64,000 nt of DNA, taken from NCBI RefSeq assembly GCF_000203815.1, contig NW_004457734.1, forward strand, positions 627,233-691,232, written 5' to 3'. Under the pieces are notes generated by a model. The model had not been told where the DNA came from. It did not search any database and saw nothing but the letters and a program-made list of their open reading frames with translations. A program made the position numbers and the translations under genes. The stretch is from Cavenderia fasciculata (lineage: Eukaryota; Evosea; Eumycetozoa; Acytosteliales; Cavenderiaceae). Below, piece by piece: positions 1 through 11,120 of this stretch. Position 1 is the stretch's first letter. Each line of letters begins with the position of its first letter.

Positions 1-193
1 TTGTTTGTTCTTTTTACCAAAACAAAGATATTTCAAAAAGTTTCTATAATCTTTTTAAACAAACCATGTTCTATACATGTCTAGTATACATATAACCTCT
101 AATAATAATAATAATATTATTATTATTTATCTTTTTCTTTTTCTTTTTCTTCTTTTTCTTCTTCTTGGTATCAGCTTAATGAAAAGAGTTTGG

Positions 194-265
<72 letters not shown>

Positions 266-794
266 GTGACTGACTCTTTCTTTCTTTCTTTCTTTCTTTG
301 TTGTATTATATTCTTTCTTACGATTTTAGTAGAGGATGGGGGATGGGGGTTGTATATAATATTATAATAGGGATAGCCTCGACTGGAGCTCAACTACCCT
401 CCAAAAAATTTTAAGGGGTACAAAAACTCAAAGAAAGCTGACCACTATTTTTAATATAGACAAAAATTTTTGCTCGAGCAAGCAGCACATAAAGTTCTAA
501 ATCGTCTCATTTCTCTCTCTCTCTCTCTTTGTGAAACAAAGAAATCCGATCCTATCCTATCCAGTCTCTTGTGAGAAAATAAATGTTAACAAGTATACGT
601 GTGACTTTGTGTGTGTCTGTTAGAGTGAAAAAACGAATAGCACCTGGTGTAGTTTTGCAAATTATAAGCCAAACCAAAATAAATAAAATCTCTGGGCAAA
701 GGTGGTCCTTTGGACACGCCACTGTTTAAAAAAAAACGGTGATCATCTTTGCACAAAGATAAAAAGTGTAGAGACAGAGAGATAAACAACAACA
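1..794. other. Left-edge intergenic region with simple repeats
   Basis: This stretch holds no gene that I can support. It contains T-rich stretches, a GTT trinucleotide run around 191-265 that would read as poly-Leu, poly-Cys or poly-Val on one strand and poly-Asn, poly-Gln or poly-Thr on the other, and a TTTC run near 275-300. A CT dinucleotide run followed by TTTGTG at about 512-533 resembles one at 4485-4508 upstream of elongation factor 1-alpha. The last ~200 bases are presumably the promoter and 5' untranslated region of the gene starting at 795. Confidence 0.6.
191..265. repeat. (GTT)n trinucleotide run
   Basis: About 24 uninterrupted GTT units lie in otherwise noncoding AT-rich sequence. 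Such runs usually encode Asn or Gln tracts in dictyostelid exons. Here the flanking frames are low-complexity Leu/Phe or Lys/Arg with no recognisable domain, so I treat it as a noncoding microsatellite. Confidence 0.85.
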
Positions 795-1838
795 ATGATG
801 ATGACAGAGGCAGGTATGATCGACTCGATGCACGAGGAGAATGTTCAAGTCGATCAACTGCCACTCGTGGTTCCACTCATCGAAGATTACGATCCCCTTG
901 GAAACACCAAACACATCATCACCAAATCTCCCCTACGAAAAAGTAAAAGTAATCATATTCATTTAAATAATAATAATAATAATAATAATAATAGTGGTAG
1001 TATAGTTCATTCTTTATCATCATCTTCATTATCACCCTTATCATTTTCAAAAAGAATTGCAATGGAAAAGAAAACAAAAGAGGATTCAAATCAAGAATCA
1101 TTAATGATGGATGAATCATGTAGTACATCATATCAAGAAAACTATCATTATAATGGCGGTAATGGTAAAAGTCAAACAACTCAATACTTGACACCACCTC
1201 GTAATAATCATCATAGTCAAAATCATCGGTCTCCCTCATCTTTTATAACAAGTGATTATGATGATGTTGATGATGATTATGACCAATACAATGAAGACAA
1301 TGATCAAGACAATGATCAAGATGACTCTTCTTCTTCTTCTTCATCTTCATCTTCATATTACAATTATCATAATAATATAATGGAAGAATATGATGAAAGT
1401 GATATTAGTACTCTTAGAGAGAGTACTGGTAGTAAACATCATTCAATTGATTTTTCTTCATCCATACAATCTTCTTTATCTATTCAATCTTGTTTATCTT
1501 CCTATCAACAATCAACTTTATATAAATCATCAAGTATAAATAATTATAATACCTATATCAATCAAAATAATCAAAATAGAAATTCAAGTATGGATCATTA
1601 TCCAAAATTACCACCATTAAATGTAACAAAGAAAAAAAGATTACAACAACAAAGAAAGAGTGATCCAACCAATAATAATACTTCATCTCAACAATTATTA
1701 AAGATATCAACAACCAACAAAAAAATAGCTTATCCAGATCATCATAAAGATGATTTCTTTGATTATGTACAAACTACTCCATCTAAAAAACATTTACCTT
1801 TGGTTCAACAATCACAACAACAACAACAAAAACAACAA

Positions 1839-1889
<51 letters not shown>

Positions 1890-2243
1890 TCTATTATTTC
1901 GGCAGATGAATATTTTCAAAATAATCAAGAATTTAAACAATTGTTAACAAGGGTTGAAGAAAACTCTAGGTATCAGGCAACACAATTTTATGAATTAATG
2001 TATAGAATTCAATCGATTGGTCATCAAATGACTGATTTATTGGGTGAGAATTTAGATATTTATGGCAATTCAATGAACGAGGCATTGGATGAATCGTATG
2101 ATAGCATGGCCAAAATGAAAACACTGATTAATAATATGGAATTATTAAATGGTGATATCTTTTATATCTATAAATTATCAGATCAAATTAAACAAACTAA
2201 AAAAACAATTAAAATCTTGTCCAAATTAATTGATAAATTATAA
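795..2243 (+). CDS. BORCS6-like protein (probable BORC complex subunit)
   Basis: This single-exon gene encodes 482 residues. The first ~370 residues are low complexity, with Asn, Ser, Asp-rich and Gln runs and little recognisable structure. The last ~105 residues form a conserved-looking helical region that begins near EYFQNNQEF and ends with the Lys/Ile/Leu-rich helix DQIKQTKKTIKILSKLIDKL. Its layout resembles the C-terminal domain of BORCS6/lyspersin (DUF2365), a subunit of the BORC complex that controls lysosome positioning through Arl8. The match is from memory of the family pattern (a Tyr-Gly-x-x-Met segment, then Met/Leu-rich helices, then a Lys-rich final helix), so it is moderate. The start is the first of two adjacent ATG codons after an A-rich leader. 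Dictyostelids often attach long disordered regions to small conserved domains, which would explain the size. Confidence 0.55.
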
Positions 2244-2307
2244 TAATATAAATAAAAAAGTGTTTTTTGTTGTATATATATAAAAGAAAAGTTTTTATTA
2301 TTCTTTT

Positions 2308-3645
2308 TTAATAATTTAATTGTCTAATAGACATGAAAGCTTTAACAATATCATTGGTAACCATTGATCTTGCTTGTTGATGTTGTTGATTCATTTGATT
2401 CATAATATTAATCAAATAACTTTTAACTTCAGAAGTTAACATTTTTCCTGTTGAATATTTCTCTGCAATATTTGATAAAACATCGTCATCTTCTAAAAAG
2501 TAAGTTAAATATTCATAGGGAACATCAACTGCTAAATTTGCACCAAACTTTTCTTGTTCTTCTTTGGTATCACGACCACCTGAAAAGGCATGTTTGGTAA
2601 CCTTGTCCTTTACTTGTTGAGGGGTATCTGAAAGATAGACTGCCGAGTTTTGATCGGAAGCACTCATCTTTGTATTGTGACCTTGAAGGGCAGGGAAAAA
2701 CTTGCTATGAATCAAAGATGGCTTTTGGTAACCAAGACGAGAAGCAACATCACGTGTCATTCTAAAATAGGGATCTTGATCGATAGCACATGGAATCAAA
2801 CATCTAATAGATTTTATCTGATCACCATATTTACCAAAGATATGTGGGAATGAATCTGGAAAACTTGGTGCTGCTTGAATTGGTGGAAATGCAAATTTAC
2901 CACATGAATCACTATCTCCAAATCCAAAAATTCCCTTTACCTAAAAAGAAAGGAAAAATGTAAATGAAAAGATATATCTTTTTTCAATTTTCTATTTTTC
3001 GTCGTACTTGATTTAAAGTAACACATTTACCAATTTTAACAACATTTGGATATAAATATTGAATATAATCCAAATTTGAAAAGATGAAAGTTTTTTCAAT
3101 ATCAAAACCAAGAGCAATAATATCCTTTACATTTTCGACAGTGTAATGAATAGATTCCTCCAATGTAATATCTTTCCATAAAAACTTTTCATCGTTTGTC
3201 ATTTGAATGACCAATGGTACATTGAATACCTCTTGAAGGTATTTGGTGAAAATAAATGGTACAAGATGACCAAAATGTAATGATCCACTTGATGGTCCTC
3301 TACCTGTATATAAATAAAATGGTTTACCTTGTTCATAACAATCTAAAATCTCTTTAAATTCTCTTTAAAATACAAAATATTAATATAAAAACATAGATTT
3401 TTAATTCTCTTTTTCTTTTACCTATGAGAAAAAAAGATACCTCTTTTCAAAAAATGATGAGCTTTCTTTTTTGTAAGACGTTCAAAACGATCAATTAGAT
3501 CTTGATGAATTTTAGTTGAACCAAATTGATCAATCAACTTGTCATAGTTGATTCCTTTGGTTGATGATACTGTCCATGGTGTAATTTCTTGTGTTCCCTC
3601 TTCTTCTTGTGATGACTCAACTGTTGGTTGATTTGTATCTGTCAT
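2308..3645 (-). CDS. trpS: Tryptophanyl-tRNA synthetase, cytosolic
   Basis: The enzyme charges tRNA-Trp with tryptophan in the cytosol. There are three exons on the minus strand: 3645-3422, 3362-3008 and 2940-2308, giving 403 residues. The introns (3363-3421 and 2941-3007) have GT/AG ends and keep the frame. The class I signatures are present: the HIGH-like motif in [12 protein letters not shown] and the KMSKS-like motif KMSAS. The eukaryotic TrpRS blocks [59 protein letters not shown] and [10 protein letters not shown] are all recognisable. The length suits a eukaryotic TrpRS without the vertebrate WHEP extension. The short N-terminal extension is acidic. The gene is divergent from elongation factor 1-alpha, with about 1.45 kb between start codons, so the two translation genes may share regulatory DNA. 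Confidence 0.97.
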
Positions 3646-5098
3646 TGTTGTATTGAATGTTTATAAAAAAGTCAAAAGACGATCTTCTCTTGTCTTTGTC
3701 TAAAAAAAAAAAAAAAAAAAATTGAGAAAATTGTTTAAAAATAATATCATATTCTTTGTTTATCTCTTTTGGAGTAGTTGAGTATTTCGCAATTTGAGAA
3801 GATAAAGAGAATTAATATTCTTTATACTTTATCAAATCTTTTTTGTATACCCTATGTATCTTTTTATTTTTTTTCATCAATCACATGATATAAAGAATCA
3901 ATTTCAAAAACGCTCTAATGAATAAAAGCTTGCAATAATACAAATAACACAGTTGTGTTTTGAGAGATAAATAATCAATCATATTGAAAATTTTTCAATA
4001 ATATGGTTTATGTGTGTGGGGGTGGTTACTTTCTTTGTGTGATCCAGTTTCACTCTTTAAATTTCATTAAACCCGATGATCCTCCCTTTTGATCATCCAA
4101 TCTCTTGTCACATCTGTGGCAACCGAGAGGATGATCCTCCTCAAAAAAAGCCAAGAACGAAAACGGAAACTGTGTAACTCTTGTTACAAAGTAATTACAA
4201 ACAAACGTCAAACTATTCATTGTGAGGACTTTGTCCATTTCGACCCCCTCGTTCTCCTTTGAAGCCCATGCGTGGCCTCCAACTCGCTCAAGACGATTCT
4301 CTAATTTTTTTTTAATTTTGTCAAATTTTCCTCAGCACCTGACCGACAATAAAACAAGCTATCAGCTGTTAACTTTTTTCTTTGTGTTCATCCACTGCAA
4401 ACTTTACAGGTAAGGTCTTAAAGACAAAGCAGCTCTCTCGTCCCAAAAAAATTCCGACAAAAGACCTATTCTCCGTCTCGTCTATCTCTCTCTCTCTCTC
4501 TCTCTTTGTACTATTATCATTATCTCTTACAAAGAAAAAAAATTAGCACAATGAACTAAAATTCATCGGTCTATTTTTTTTTATTTATTTGGTGTGATTT
4601 CCATCTCATCTCTTTTTTAAATCCTCTCTCTATTTCATCTCTACTATTTCTCACAAACAACTGCACTACTCTACTACAAATGTTAAAAAAAATAATATTA
4701 TTTTTTAACCCTACCACGCTCGTCTTTTTGCCAATAATTTTACTCCATCTAGTCGATATGGAATAATTTTTTTTTAATAATTTTTTTCGTACCCAGCTTG
4801 TTGCTTCTTCATCTGTTCTCTATTAAATTTTATTCTTTCTATTTTTTATCTCATATCACCTATTTGATAAACTATAAATTCCTTCCAACTATTCTCTTGT
4901 CAAATCATTCATTTCAAGTTTATATAACATTACATTTAAAAAATAATAATTTTGTATTTATCTCTTTTGGAAAAAAATTAATAATAATAATAATTTAAAT
5001 TTTTAAAATTTAAATACCTTTTCTACCTTGTTAAATATATTTAAAAGATTCAAATGACTAATTAAAAATTCTATTTATAGTAATTAGATAAATTTAAA
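3646..5098. promoter_or_regulatory. Divergent intergenic region between TrpRS and EF-1alpha
   Basis: This 1.45 kb contains no supported coding gene. It holds a poly-A run near 3702-3720, a CT run ending in TTTGT at about 4485-4508, several T runs and strongly AT-rich DNA immediately before 5099. The long CT-rich leader-like segment at 4420-4660 would suit the transcription start region of a strongly expressed gene. An unrecognised 5' untranslated intron is possible. Small ORFs inside are short and unlike protein. Confidence 0.5.
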
Positions 5099-6457
5099 AT
5101 GGGTAAGGAAAAGACTCACATTAACATCGTTGTCATCGGTCACGTAGATGCCGGTAAGTCCACCACCACTGGTCATTTGATCTACAAGTGCGGTGGTATC
5201 GACAAGCGTGTCATTGAGAAGTACGAAAAGGAGGCTGCCGAAATGGGTAAGCAATCCTTCAAGTACGCCTGGGTCATGGACAAGCTCAAGGCTGAACGTG
5301 AACGTGGTATCACCATCGATATTGCTCTCTGGAAGTTCGAAACCCCAAAGTACTACTTCACCATCATTGATGCCCCAGGACATCGTGATTTCATCAAGAA
5401 CATGATTACCGGTACCTCCCAAGCCGATTGTGCCGTCCTCGTCATTGCCTCCCCAACTGGTGAGTTCGAAGCTGGTATTGCCAAGAACGGTCAAACCCGT
5501 GAACACGCTCTCCTCGCCTTCACCCTTGGTGTCCGTCAAATGATCGTCGCCATCAACAAGATGGACGAAAAGTCAACCAACTACTCCCAAGCCCGTTACG
5601 ACGAAATCGTCAAGGAAACCTCCTCTTTCATCAAGAAGATCGGTTACAACCCAGAAAAGGTCTCCTTCATCCCAATCTCTGGTTGGAATGGTGACAACAT
5701 GTTGGAACGTTCCCCACACATGGCCTGGTACAAGGGTCCAACTCTCCTCGAAGCCCTCGACGCCATCGTCGAACCAAAGCGTCCGGTTGACAAGCCACTC
5801 CGTATCCCACTCCAAGATGTCTACAAGATCGGTGGTATCGGAACAGTTCCAGTCGGTCGTGTCGAAACTGGTATCCTCAAGCCAGGTATGAACGTCACCT
5901 TCTCCCCAGCCAATCAAACCACTGAAGTCAAGTCTGTTGAAATGCATCACGAACAACTCACCCAAGCCCAACCAGGTGACAACGTCGGTTTCAACGTCAA
6001 GAATCTCTCCGTAAAGGATATCCGTCGTGGTATGGTTGCTGGTGACGCCAAGAACGACCCACCACAAGAATCTGAAAAGTTCACTGCTCAAGTTATCATT
6101 CTCAACCATCCAGGTCAAATCCATGCCGGTTACGCTCCAGTCTTGGATTGTCACACTGCTCACATTGCCTGCAAGTTCACCACCATCATCGACAAGGTCG
6201 ATCGTCGTACTGGTGCCGTCGTCCCACGTGAAGGTACCGCTGAAATCGTTCTCAAGAACGGTGACTCTGCTATGGTCGAACTCACCCCATCCAAGCCAAT
6301 GTGTGTTGAGTCATTCACTGAATACCCACCACTCGGTCGTTTCGCCGTCCGTGATATGCGTCAAACCGTCGCTGTCGGTGTCATCAAGTCCGTCACCAAG
6401 AAGGATCCAAAGGCCAAGACCCCAGCTGCTGGTAAGGCCGCCGCCAAGAAGAAGTAA
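5099..6457 (+). CDS. Elongation factor 1-alpha (eEF1A)
   Basis: This GTPase delivers aminoacyl-tRNA to the ribosomal A site and also binds actin in amoebae. It is a single exon of 452 residues, full length for the family. GTP-binding motifs are in order: GHVDAGKST near residues 14-22, DAPGH near 91-95 and NKMD near 153-156, followed by the domain 2 segment [13 protein letters not shown] and a Lys/Ala-rich tail. Codon use is strikingly C-ending (AAG, GTC, CTC, TCC), unlike the A/T-ending codons of neighbours, as expected of a very highly expressed gene. The stop is followed closely by AATAAA-like sequence and then by a long polypyrimidine tract. Degraded pieces of this gene, or of a paralogue, occur near 17.7 kb and 21.3 kb. 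Confidence 0.99.
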   Translation: MGKEKTHINIVVIGHVDAGKSTTTGHLIYKCGGIDKRVIEKYEKEAAEMGKQSFKYAWVMDKLKAERERGITIDIALWKFETPKYYFTIIDAPGHRDFIKNMITGTSQADCAVLVIASPTGEFEAGIAKNGQTREHALLAFTLGVRQMIVAINKMDEKSTNYSQARYDEIVKETSSFIKKIGYNPEKVSFIPISGWNGDNMLERSPHMAWYKGPTLLEALDAIVEPKRPVDKPLRIPLQDVYKIGGIGTVPVGRVETGILKPGMNVTFSPANQTTEVKSVEMHHEQLTQAQPGDNVGFNVKNLSVKDIRRGMVAGDAKNDPPQESEKFTAQVIILNHPGQIHAGYAPVLDCHTAHIACKFTTIIDKVDRRTGAVVPREGTAEIVLKNGDSAMVELTPSKPMCVESFTEYPPLGRFAVRDMRQTVAVGVIKSVTKKDPKAKTPAAGKAAAKKK

Positions 6458-6529
6458 ATTATCGATCCAGTTAGTTTAACAACCTCTTGCAATAAATTTA
6501 TACTATAACCCCAAAACAAACTCTCTTCT

Positions 6530-6965
6530 TTGTATTCTTTTATCCTTACAACTCTTTCAACTCTTTTATCCTTTCCTTTGTTTCCTTTGTTTCCTTTCCT
6601 TTGTTTCCTTTGTTTCCTTTCCTTTGTTTCCTTTGTTTCCTTTCCTTTCCTTTGTTTCCTTTCCTTTCAGTTCCTTTCCTTTCCTTTGTTTCCTTTGTTT
6701 CCTTTCCTTTGTTTCCTTTGTTTCCTTTCCTTTCCTTTGTTTCCTTTCCTTTCCTTTGTTTCCTTTGTATCCTTTGTTTCCTTTGTATCCTCCCAGCCAT
6801 CTTTGTCTCCTCTCTCTCTCCTCTCTCTCTACTCCCAGCCATCTTTGTCTCTCTCTCCGACCAGCGTTGTCTCTCTCCTCTCTCCTCCCAGCCAGATTTG
6901 TCTCTCTCTCTCTCTCTCTCCTCCCAGCCAGCTTTGTCTCCTCTCTCTCCTCCCGGCCATCTTTG

Positions 6966-7008
<43 letters not shown>

Positions 7009-7030
7009 CTCTCCTCCCAGGCACCTCTCC
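6530..7030. repeat. Polypyrimidine tract of nested tandem repeats
   Basis: Nearly 500 bases of the plus strand are C and T with isolated G and A. Two arrays follow one another. From about 6560 to 6790 are short units built from TTTCC and TTTGTTTCC. From about 6790 to 7030 are units of roughly CTCCCAGCCA plus TCTTTGTCTC, containing a long pure CT run near 6970-7007. All six frames stay open because of composition alone, so I call no protein. Such mirror-like homopurine/homopyrimidine DNA can form triplex (H-DNA) structures. It lies directly between the EF-1alpha terminator region and the accessory block. Confidence 0.9.
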
Positions 7031-7349
7031 TAGCCAAGAGAGGCACCTCTCTTCTCTCCCAGCTTGAGAGGCACCTACTCCACCATTCACCTACTTTACC
7101 ATCCACCATTCACCTGCTTCAATGGTGATGATGAATGATAGGAGTAGGTTACTACTTGTAGGTAGAGACTCACAATAAGCGGTCCAAATGACGATTGAGA
7201 GGTGGCTCTCTTGCCACTGCCATCTCCTCCCAGCCAGCCAAGGTATCCTCGAAGCACCTCCCATACTGCCCATGTGTCTTGGTTGAGTATCAAGACGAAT
7301 AACTAATGAATAACATATTGGTGAAATATAATCCACAAGGTGGTCATGT
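7031..7349. other. Intergenic region left of the first family A gene
   Basis: This stretch includes scattered copies of the AGGCACCTCTC and CTCCCAGCCAGC words seen in the adjacent tract. A small minus-strand open frame (7091-7336) has no recognisable features. I see no gene here. Confidence 0.5.
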
Positions 7350-7920
7350 TTATTGAGAAGAGGAAGAGGAAGATGAATCAGAGTCTGAAGAGGAATCCAA
7401 ACCCAACTCAGAATCAGAATCTTGGGGAGGAGAGACTATTGATTGGACCCATGCCAATAGTGGCATAACCTTCCTAACATTGGGATCATTCTTGCAAACA
7501 ATGAAATGTTTGACGCGTCTGTGATAGACGTAGATCCCAACGGTAGAGTCGAAGAACGGGACGATCGTTGGTTGGACAAATTGGACGACCTCGGGAAAAG
7601 TAGACAAAAGGGCCAATATTCTTCCCAGATTGACTGATCCGTTTACTAGAGTAATAAGTATAAGTATGTGATATGTTGGTTTCTTATTGATTGATTGATT
7701 GATATTTACGATTGTTCCTATATGATGCTACTATAATGTTGGGAAGAGGGTCAATGGTAGTGTGGGTAACCGCTCCCTCAAACAAATAGGTCCCAAATCT
7801 CTCCTCTTGAAGGAGTTCAAGTAATTCACTGTAGAGATGAATTGCAACGGCGTCTAGAGCATTCGACATTGATCTTCTCTCTCGAGTTGCCAATCGGTTG
7901 ACCAAATTAATATTCTCCAT
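7350..7920 (-). CDS. Family A protein, short copy (A1)
   Basis: This is an unrecognised dictyostelid-type gene with two exons, 7920-7710 and 7645-7350, joined in frame to give 168 residues. Exon 1 starts MENINLVNRLATRERR and contains LLQEERFGTYLFEGAVTH. Exon 2 contains LLSTFPEVVQ, PFFDSTVGIYVYHRR and VCKNDPNVRKVMPLLAWVQS and then a Ser/Asp-rich tail. The protein is collinear with the first ~165 residues of the long copy at 11605-13486, but a stop follows the poly-Ser tract exactly where the long copy continues. It could be a truncated but still expressed copy or a degrading one. Both exons are open and the splice sites are intact. Upstream lies the same repeat found before the other genes of the cluster. 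I cannot assign a function. Confidence 0.6.
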
Positions 7921-8122
7921 TCCTCTTGTTGTTGTTGTTGTTGTTGTAAAGTATATATAATTGATAGTGTTGTAATAATCTTTGTTTGTAGAAGTTACAA
8001 CTGATATTGTGAATCACAAGCCATTGCTAGTGTCTGTGTTATTGTTGAGTAAGAGGAGGAGGAGGAAGAGGGGGTAGTTGTGACGCTTGAGCCATCAGAG
8101 GATGCCAACCAGTATCGAGTCA

Positions 8123-8195
<73 letters not shown>

Positions 8196-8859
8196 ATGAT
8201 TCGAGTTAGACTGTTGTTCTTTGTTTCGGTTCAAGAAATAGAGGAGGAGGACGAGGAGGATGAAGGAGATGGGGGGGAGTCAAGGTGAACCCCAAACCAG
8301 CGAAAAGAACCATCATAACCATTCTTGATATTATCTTTGCTACTATTCTAGTCTAGTATAGTGACACAAGTCTAATTGACCGCTTAGCGTTCTTCTCTTC
8401 ACTCTTAGGTATCATAGAGGTGGTTGGCATGAAGTTGGTGTTCTGTTGCACCCAATATCGACTTTGTCTAATACTAGTACTTGTATGTAGTGACACACTG
8501 TAGGAGGTGTCTCTAGCTACAAATAGTAACCAGTCTAGTCTTGAGTATGGCCAATGCCATCTTCTCCTCTTTCCTCTCCTAGCACCTCTCCCCTACCTGC
8601 CACGGACATGATGATGATATGATGATGAATAAGCTGCAAATGAGTCCTGAAATAATTAGTTGTAATAATGAGAGTTGTAATAATGGAGGTGAAGTGTAAT
8701 CATAGAGCAAAGTTGAAAAGATAACTGAAAGAGTTGTATGTGTGAAAAATTCATGAACAACAACCCACCAAAAATAATTCCTAAACCCAGGATAATCTCA
8801 AGCTCGTAGTGTAGAATTCATAACAAGTTTAGTTTATTGATATACATATATGGACCAAA
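7921..8859. promoter_or_regulatory. Upstream region of A1 with cluster repeat R1
   Basis: The segment 7931-8377 is nearly the same as 13495-13900 upstream of the long family A gene. It contains a short GTT run, the AAGTATATATAATTGATAG box, a purine-rich patch, a ~70 base (CT)n run at about 8124-8193 and the downstream block ending near TAGTATAGTGACACAAGTC. From 8400 to 8859 I see only AT-rich, non-repeated sequence, which includes the 3' flank of the zinc-finger gene. Confidence 0.75.
8053..8377 (-). repeat. Cluster upstream repeat, copy R1
   Basis: This is a direct copy of the repeat also seen at 10981-11303 (R2) and 13618-13900 (R3), and inverted at 13971-14252 (R4). In each case it sits just upstream of a family A or family B gene or remnant, in the same orientation relative to that gene. 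The ordered landmarks are the GCCATCAGAGGATGCCAACC block, a (CT)n run, TTGATGATTCGAGTTAGAC, a GGAGGAGGACGAGGAGG patch, a G run, GAACCATCATAACC and CTAGTATAGTGACACAAG. Confidence 0.9.
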
Positions 8860-9409
8860 TCAATCCTCTTCTTCTTCCTCTTCTTCCTCCTCTTCTTCTT
8901 CCTCTTCCCTGGCATTCTTTTCGTTTTGCTTGTTGATCTTGTTTGCCTTTCTCTGGCCACGTTGCTTGATTTTGCGATAGATCTTGTAATGTGTGTGGCA
9001 CATGGTCTTGTTGTAAGCGTAGGCAAGAATGAGTTCTTCACAATCCTTATCCTTGCAAGTGTTTGGTCGAAACACCATCCGGTTTGTGAGAGGGATTCCC
9101 TTGTCCAGGGAACAATTGGTGCTGCAGAATGGAGTTGGTTTGTCGGCTCTGATCCACTTGCTATCAATATTCATGACTTTGGATCCGCAGTTCAAACAAT
9201 TGCGGTCGACCCTCTCGATGATAGCAGCGTCTACGATTGGAGGTGGAACAGGTATTCCAATACGAGGATGTGGAATTTCGTCTTCAACAAGCTCTGGGTA
9301 ACGCATGTACTTGTACTCGCCATCCAACTTGAAGTGCTCGACTACGACAATCGACATGAGTCTGAAAAGTGATAGAAATGAATGATTTAGGTTAGTACAA
9401 TTGCAAAGA

Positions 9410-9491
<82 letters not shown>

Positions 9492-10865
9492 TGTTGTTGT
9501 TGTTGTAGTAGGGACATACTTTTGCACTAGTTCGTGATTGCTCGAAGTAACAGTAAAGATAGAGTTTGAGTGAACAGATACATTGTTGTAAACTTGTTCC
9601 AAACAACGTACAGCACGCTCGAGAAGGAACTCGCCATTGGGCAATTCGATGTCTTTGAATTTGGCATCTTGGGCAGCCCTTCTTACCAAATTACCTATTG
9701 GCTCACGCGAAACGTGTGGCTTGTGGCTATTCTCGTCATCACTCTCACTGTCGGTGTCTTCATCAGCCTCTTTGGCTAGGGCTTGGGCGTCAGCCTCTTC
9801 GAGCTTGCCACAAGTATACTCCATGTGTTCTTCCATATCTTCGAGATGTCTCCATGTTTGACAACCTGGGCAATTGACCTGACCTAGTTGGTTGGCACAT
9901 CTGAATCGGTGAGATTGGTATTGAGTTGTTGTCAATTGATTGTTGCAATTCTTGCAAGTAATAATTTGTTGTTGGTTGTTCTTGTTGTTATTATTGTTGT
10001 TGTTGTTAACAGGAGTTGCTTGTTCTTCTTGTTTGACTTTGAATTGATCCCAATATGAATTCATTCTAGCCTTATCACCTCTGATCTCTCCCTCGAGCGC
10101 GAGGATTTCACTCTTGAGTCGTTGCACCTCTTCACCACGGTTCGCATACTCGAAATCGGTTTCGTCTTGGATCGCGAAGAATTGTTCGATATCATCGCTG
10201 CAGTTGTTGTATCTGGCCTCGAGGGCCGAGAAGATGGCAATGTGTTGACTGACCAAGTCATGCTTTTGTTTGTATTGTCGGTACTTGATTATTGTTTGTT
10301 GGCACAAGTCGCGATACTCTTCCTTGGTCATGACATTGGCAGTAGAAGTAGAAGTAGAAGTTGTACTGGTATTGTTATTGTTGTTGGTATTGGTATTGGT
10401 ATTGGTATTCTTGTTGTTATTGTTGTTATTGTTGTTATTGTTGCTGTTGTTAACAGGAGTTACTTGTTCTTCTTCTTTCTCATTGGCAAAGACTTGATAC
10501 CAATATGATTCCAATCTAACCTTCTCACATTCGATCTCTCCCTCGAGTGTGAAGATTTCACTCTGGAGTCGTTTCACCTCTTCGTCACGGTCCGCATGCT
10601 CGAAATCGGTTTCGTCTTGGATCGCGATGAGTTCGTCTGGATCGCTGCAGTTGTTGTATCTGGCCTCGAGGGCCGAGAAGATGGCAATGTGTTGACTGAC
10701 CAAGTCTTGCTTTTGTTTGTATTGGCGGTACTTGATTATTGTTTGGTGATGAAAGTTGCGATACTCTTCCTTGGTCATGACATTGGCAGTAGAAGTAGAA
10801 GTTGTACTGGTGGTAGAGGTTGTACTAGTTGTACTGGTAGTAGAGGTAGTGTTGTCTATATCCAT
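8860..10865 (-). CDS. Family B protein: duplicated coiled-coil with C2HC zinc fingers
   Basis: Two exons, 10865-9520 and 9361-8860, join in frame to give about 615 residues. After a Thr/Ser-rich N-terminus there are two tandem copies of a ~115-residue helical module (each begins NVMTKEEYR and contains RQYKQK, HIAIFSALEARYNNCSD and an acidic coiled-coil), separated by Asn/Thr runs. Then come two C-x2-C-x12-H-x4-C-like fingers (CKNCNNQ...HRFRC and CPGCQTW...HMEYTC). Exon 2 adds another Cys-rich cluster (CLNCG, FCSTNC, TCKDKDC, CHTH) and a Lys-rich then poly-Glu tail. The fingers suggest nucleic acid or protein binding, but I do not recognise the family. The two modules are about 90% identical at DNA level, so the duplication is recent. 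The intron holds a long CTA trinucleotide run. Confidence 0.7.
9362..9519 (-). repeat. Intron of family B gene filled by a trinucleotide run
   Basis: The 158 bp intron has a GTATGT donor, a TTTTCAG acceptor and a ~80 base run of TAC/ACT units (GTA on the plus strand, about 9409-9490). The run contains no stop in the upstream reading frame, so an unspliced transcript would read into a poly-Thr tail and end at 9387. Splicing is preferred because the zinc-ligand-rich second exon follows in frame. Confidence 0.75.
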
Positions 10866-11047
10866 TAGTACAAGGATAATAGTAAACTAATGAATAGAAC
10901 TAATTATCTCACAAGAGTGTATTGATTGACGAAAGAATAAGTGGTGATGATGACGATGATGATTGTTGTCGGTAAAGTGAAGAGGAGGAGGAAGAGGGGT
11001 GGTTGTGATGCTTGAGCCATCAGAGGATGCCAACCAGTATCGAGTCA

Positions 11048-11120
<73 letters not shown>

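Noticed and set aside
77-393. Overlapping open frames rich in Leu (plus) and Asn/Arg (minus)
   Set aside because: Both are created by a GTT run and T-rich flanks; there is no domain, and neither end looks like protein.
5084-6163. Long minus-strand and shifted plus-strand open frames over EF-1alpha
   Set aside because: Shadows caused by the C-ending codon bias of a highly expressed gene; the sense protein is beyond doubt.
6530-7128. Several open frames of 150-190 codons (Ser/Phe/Leu-rich or Arg/Glu/Lys-rich)
   Set aside because: Pure composition effect of the polypyrimidine repeats, which lack stops in all frames.
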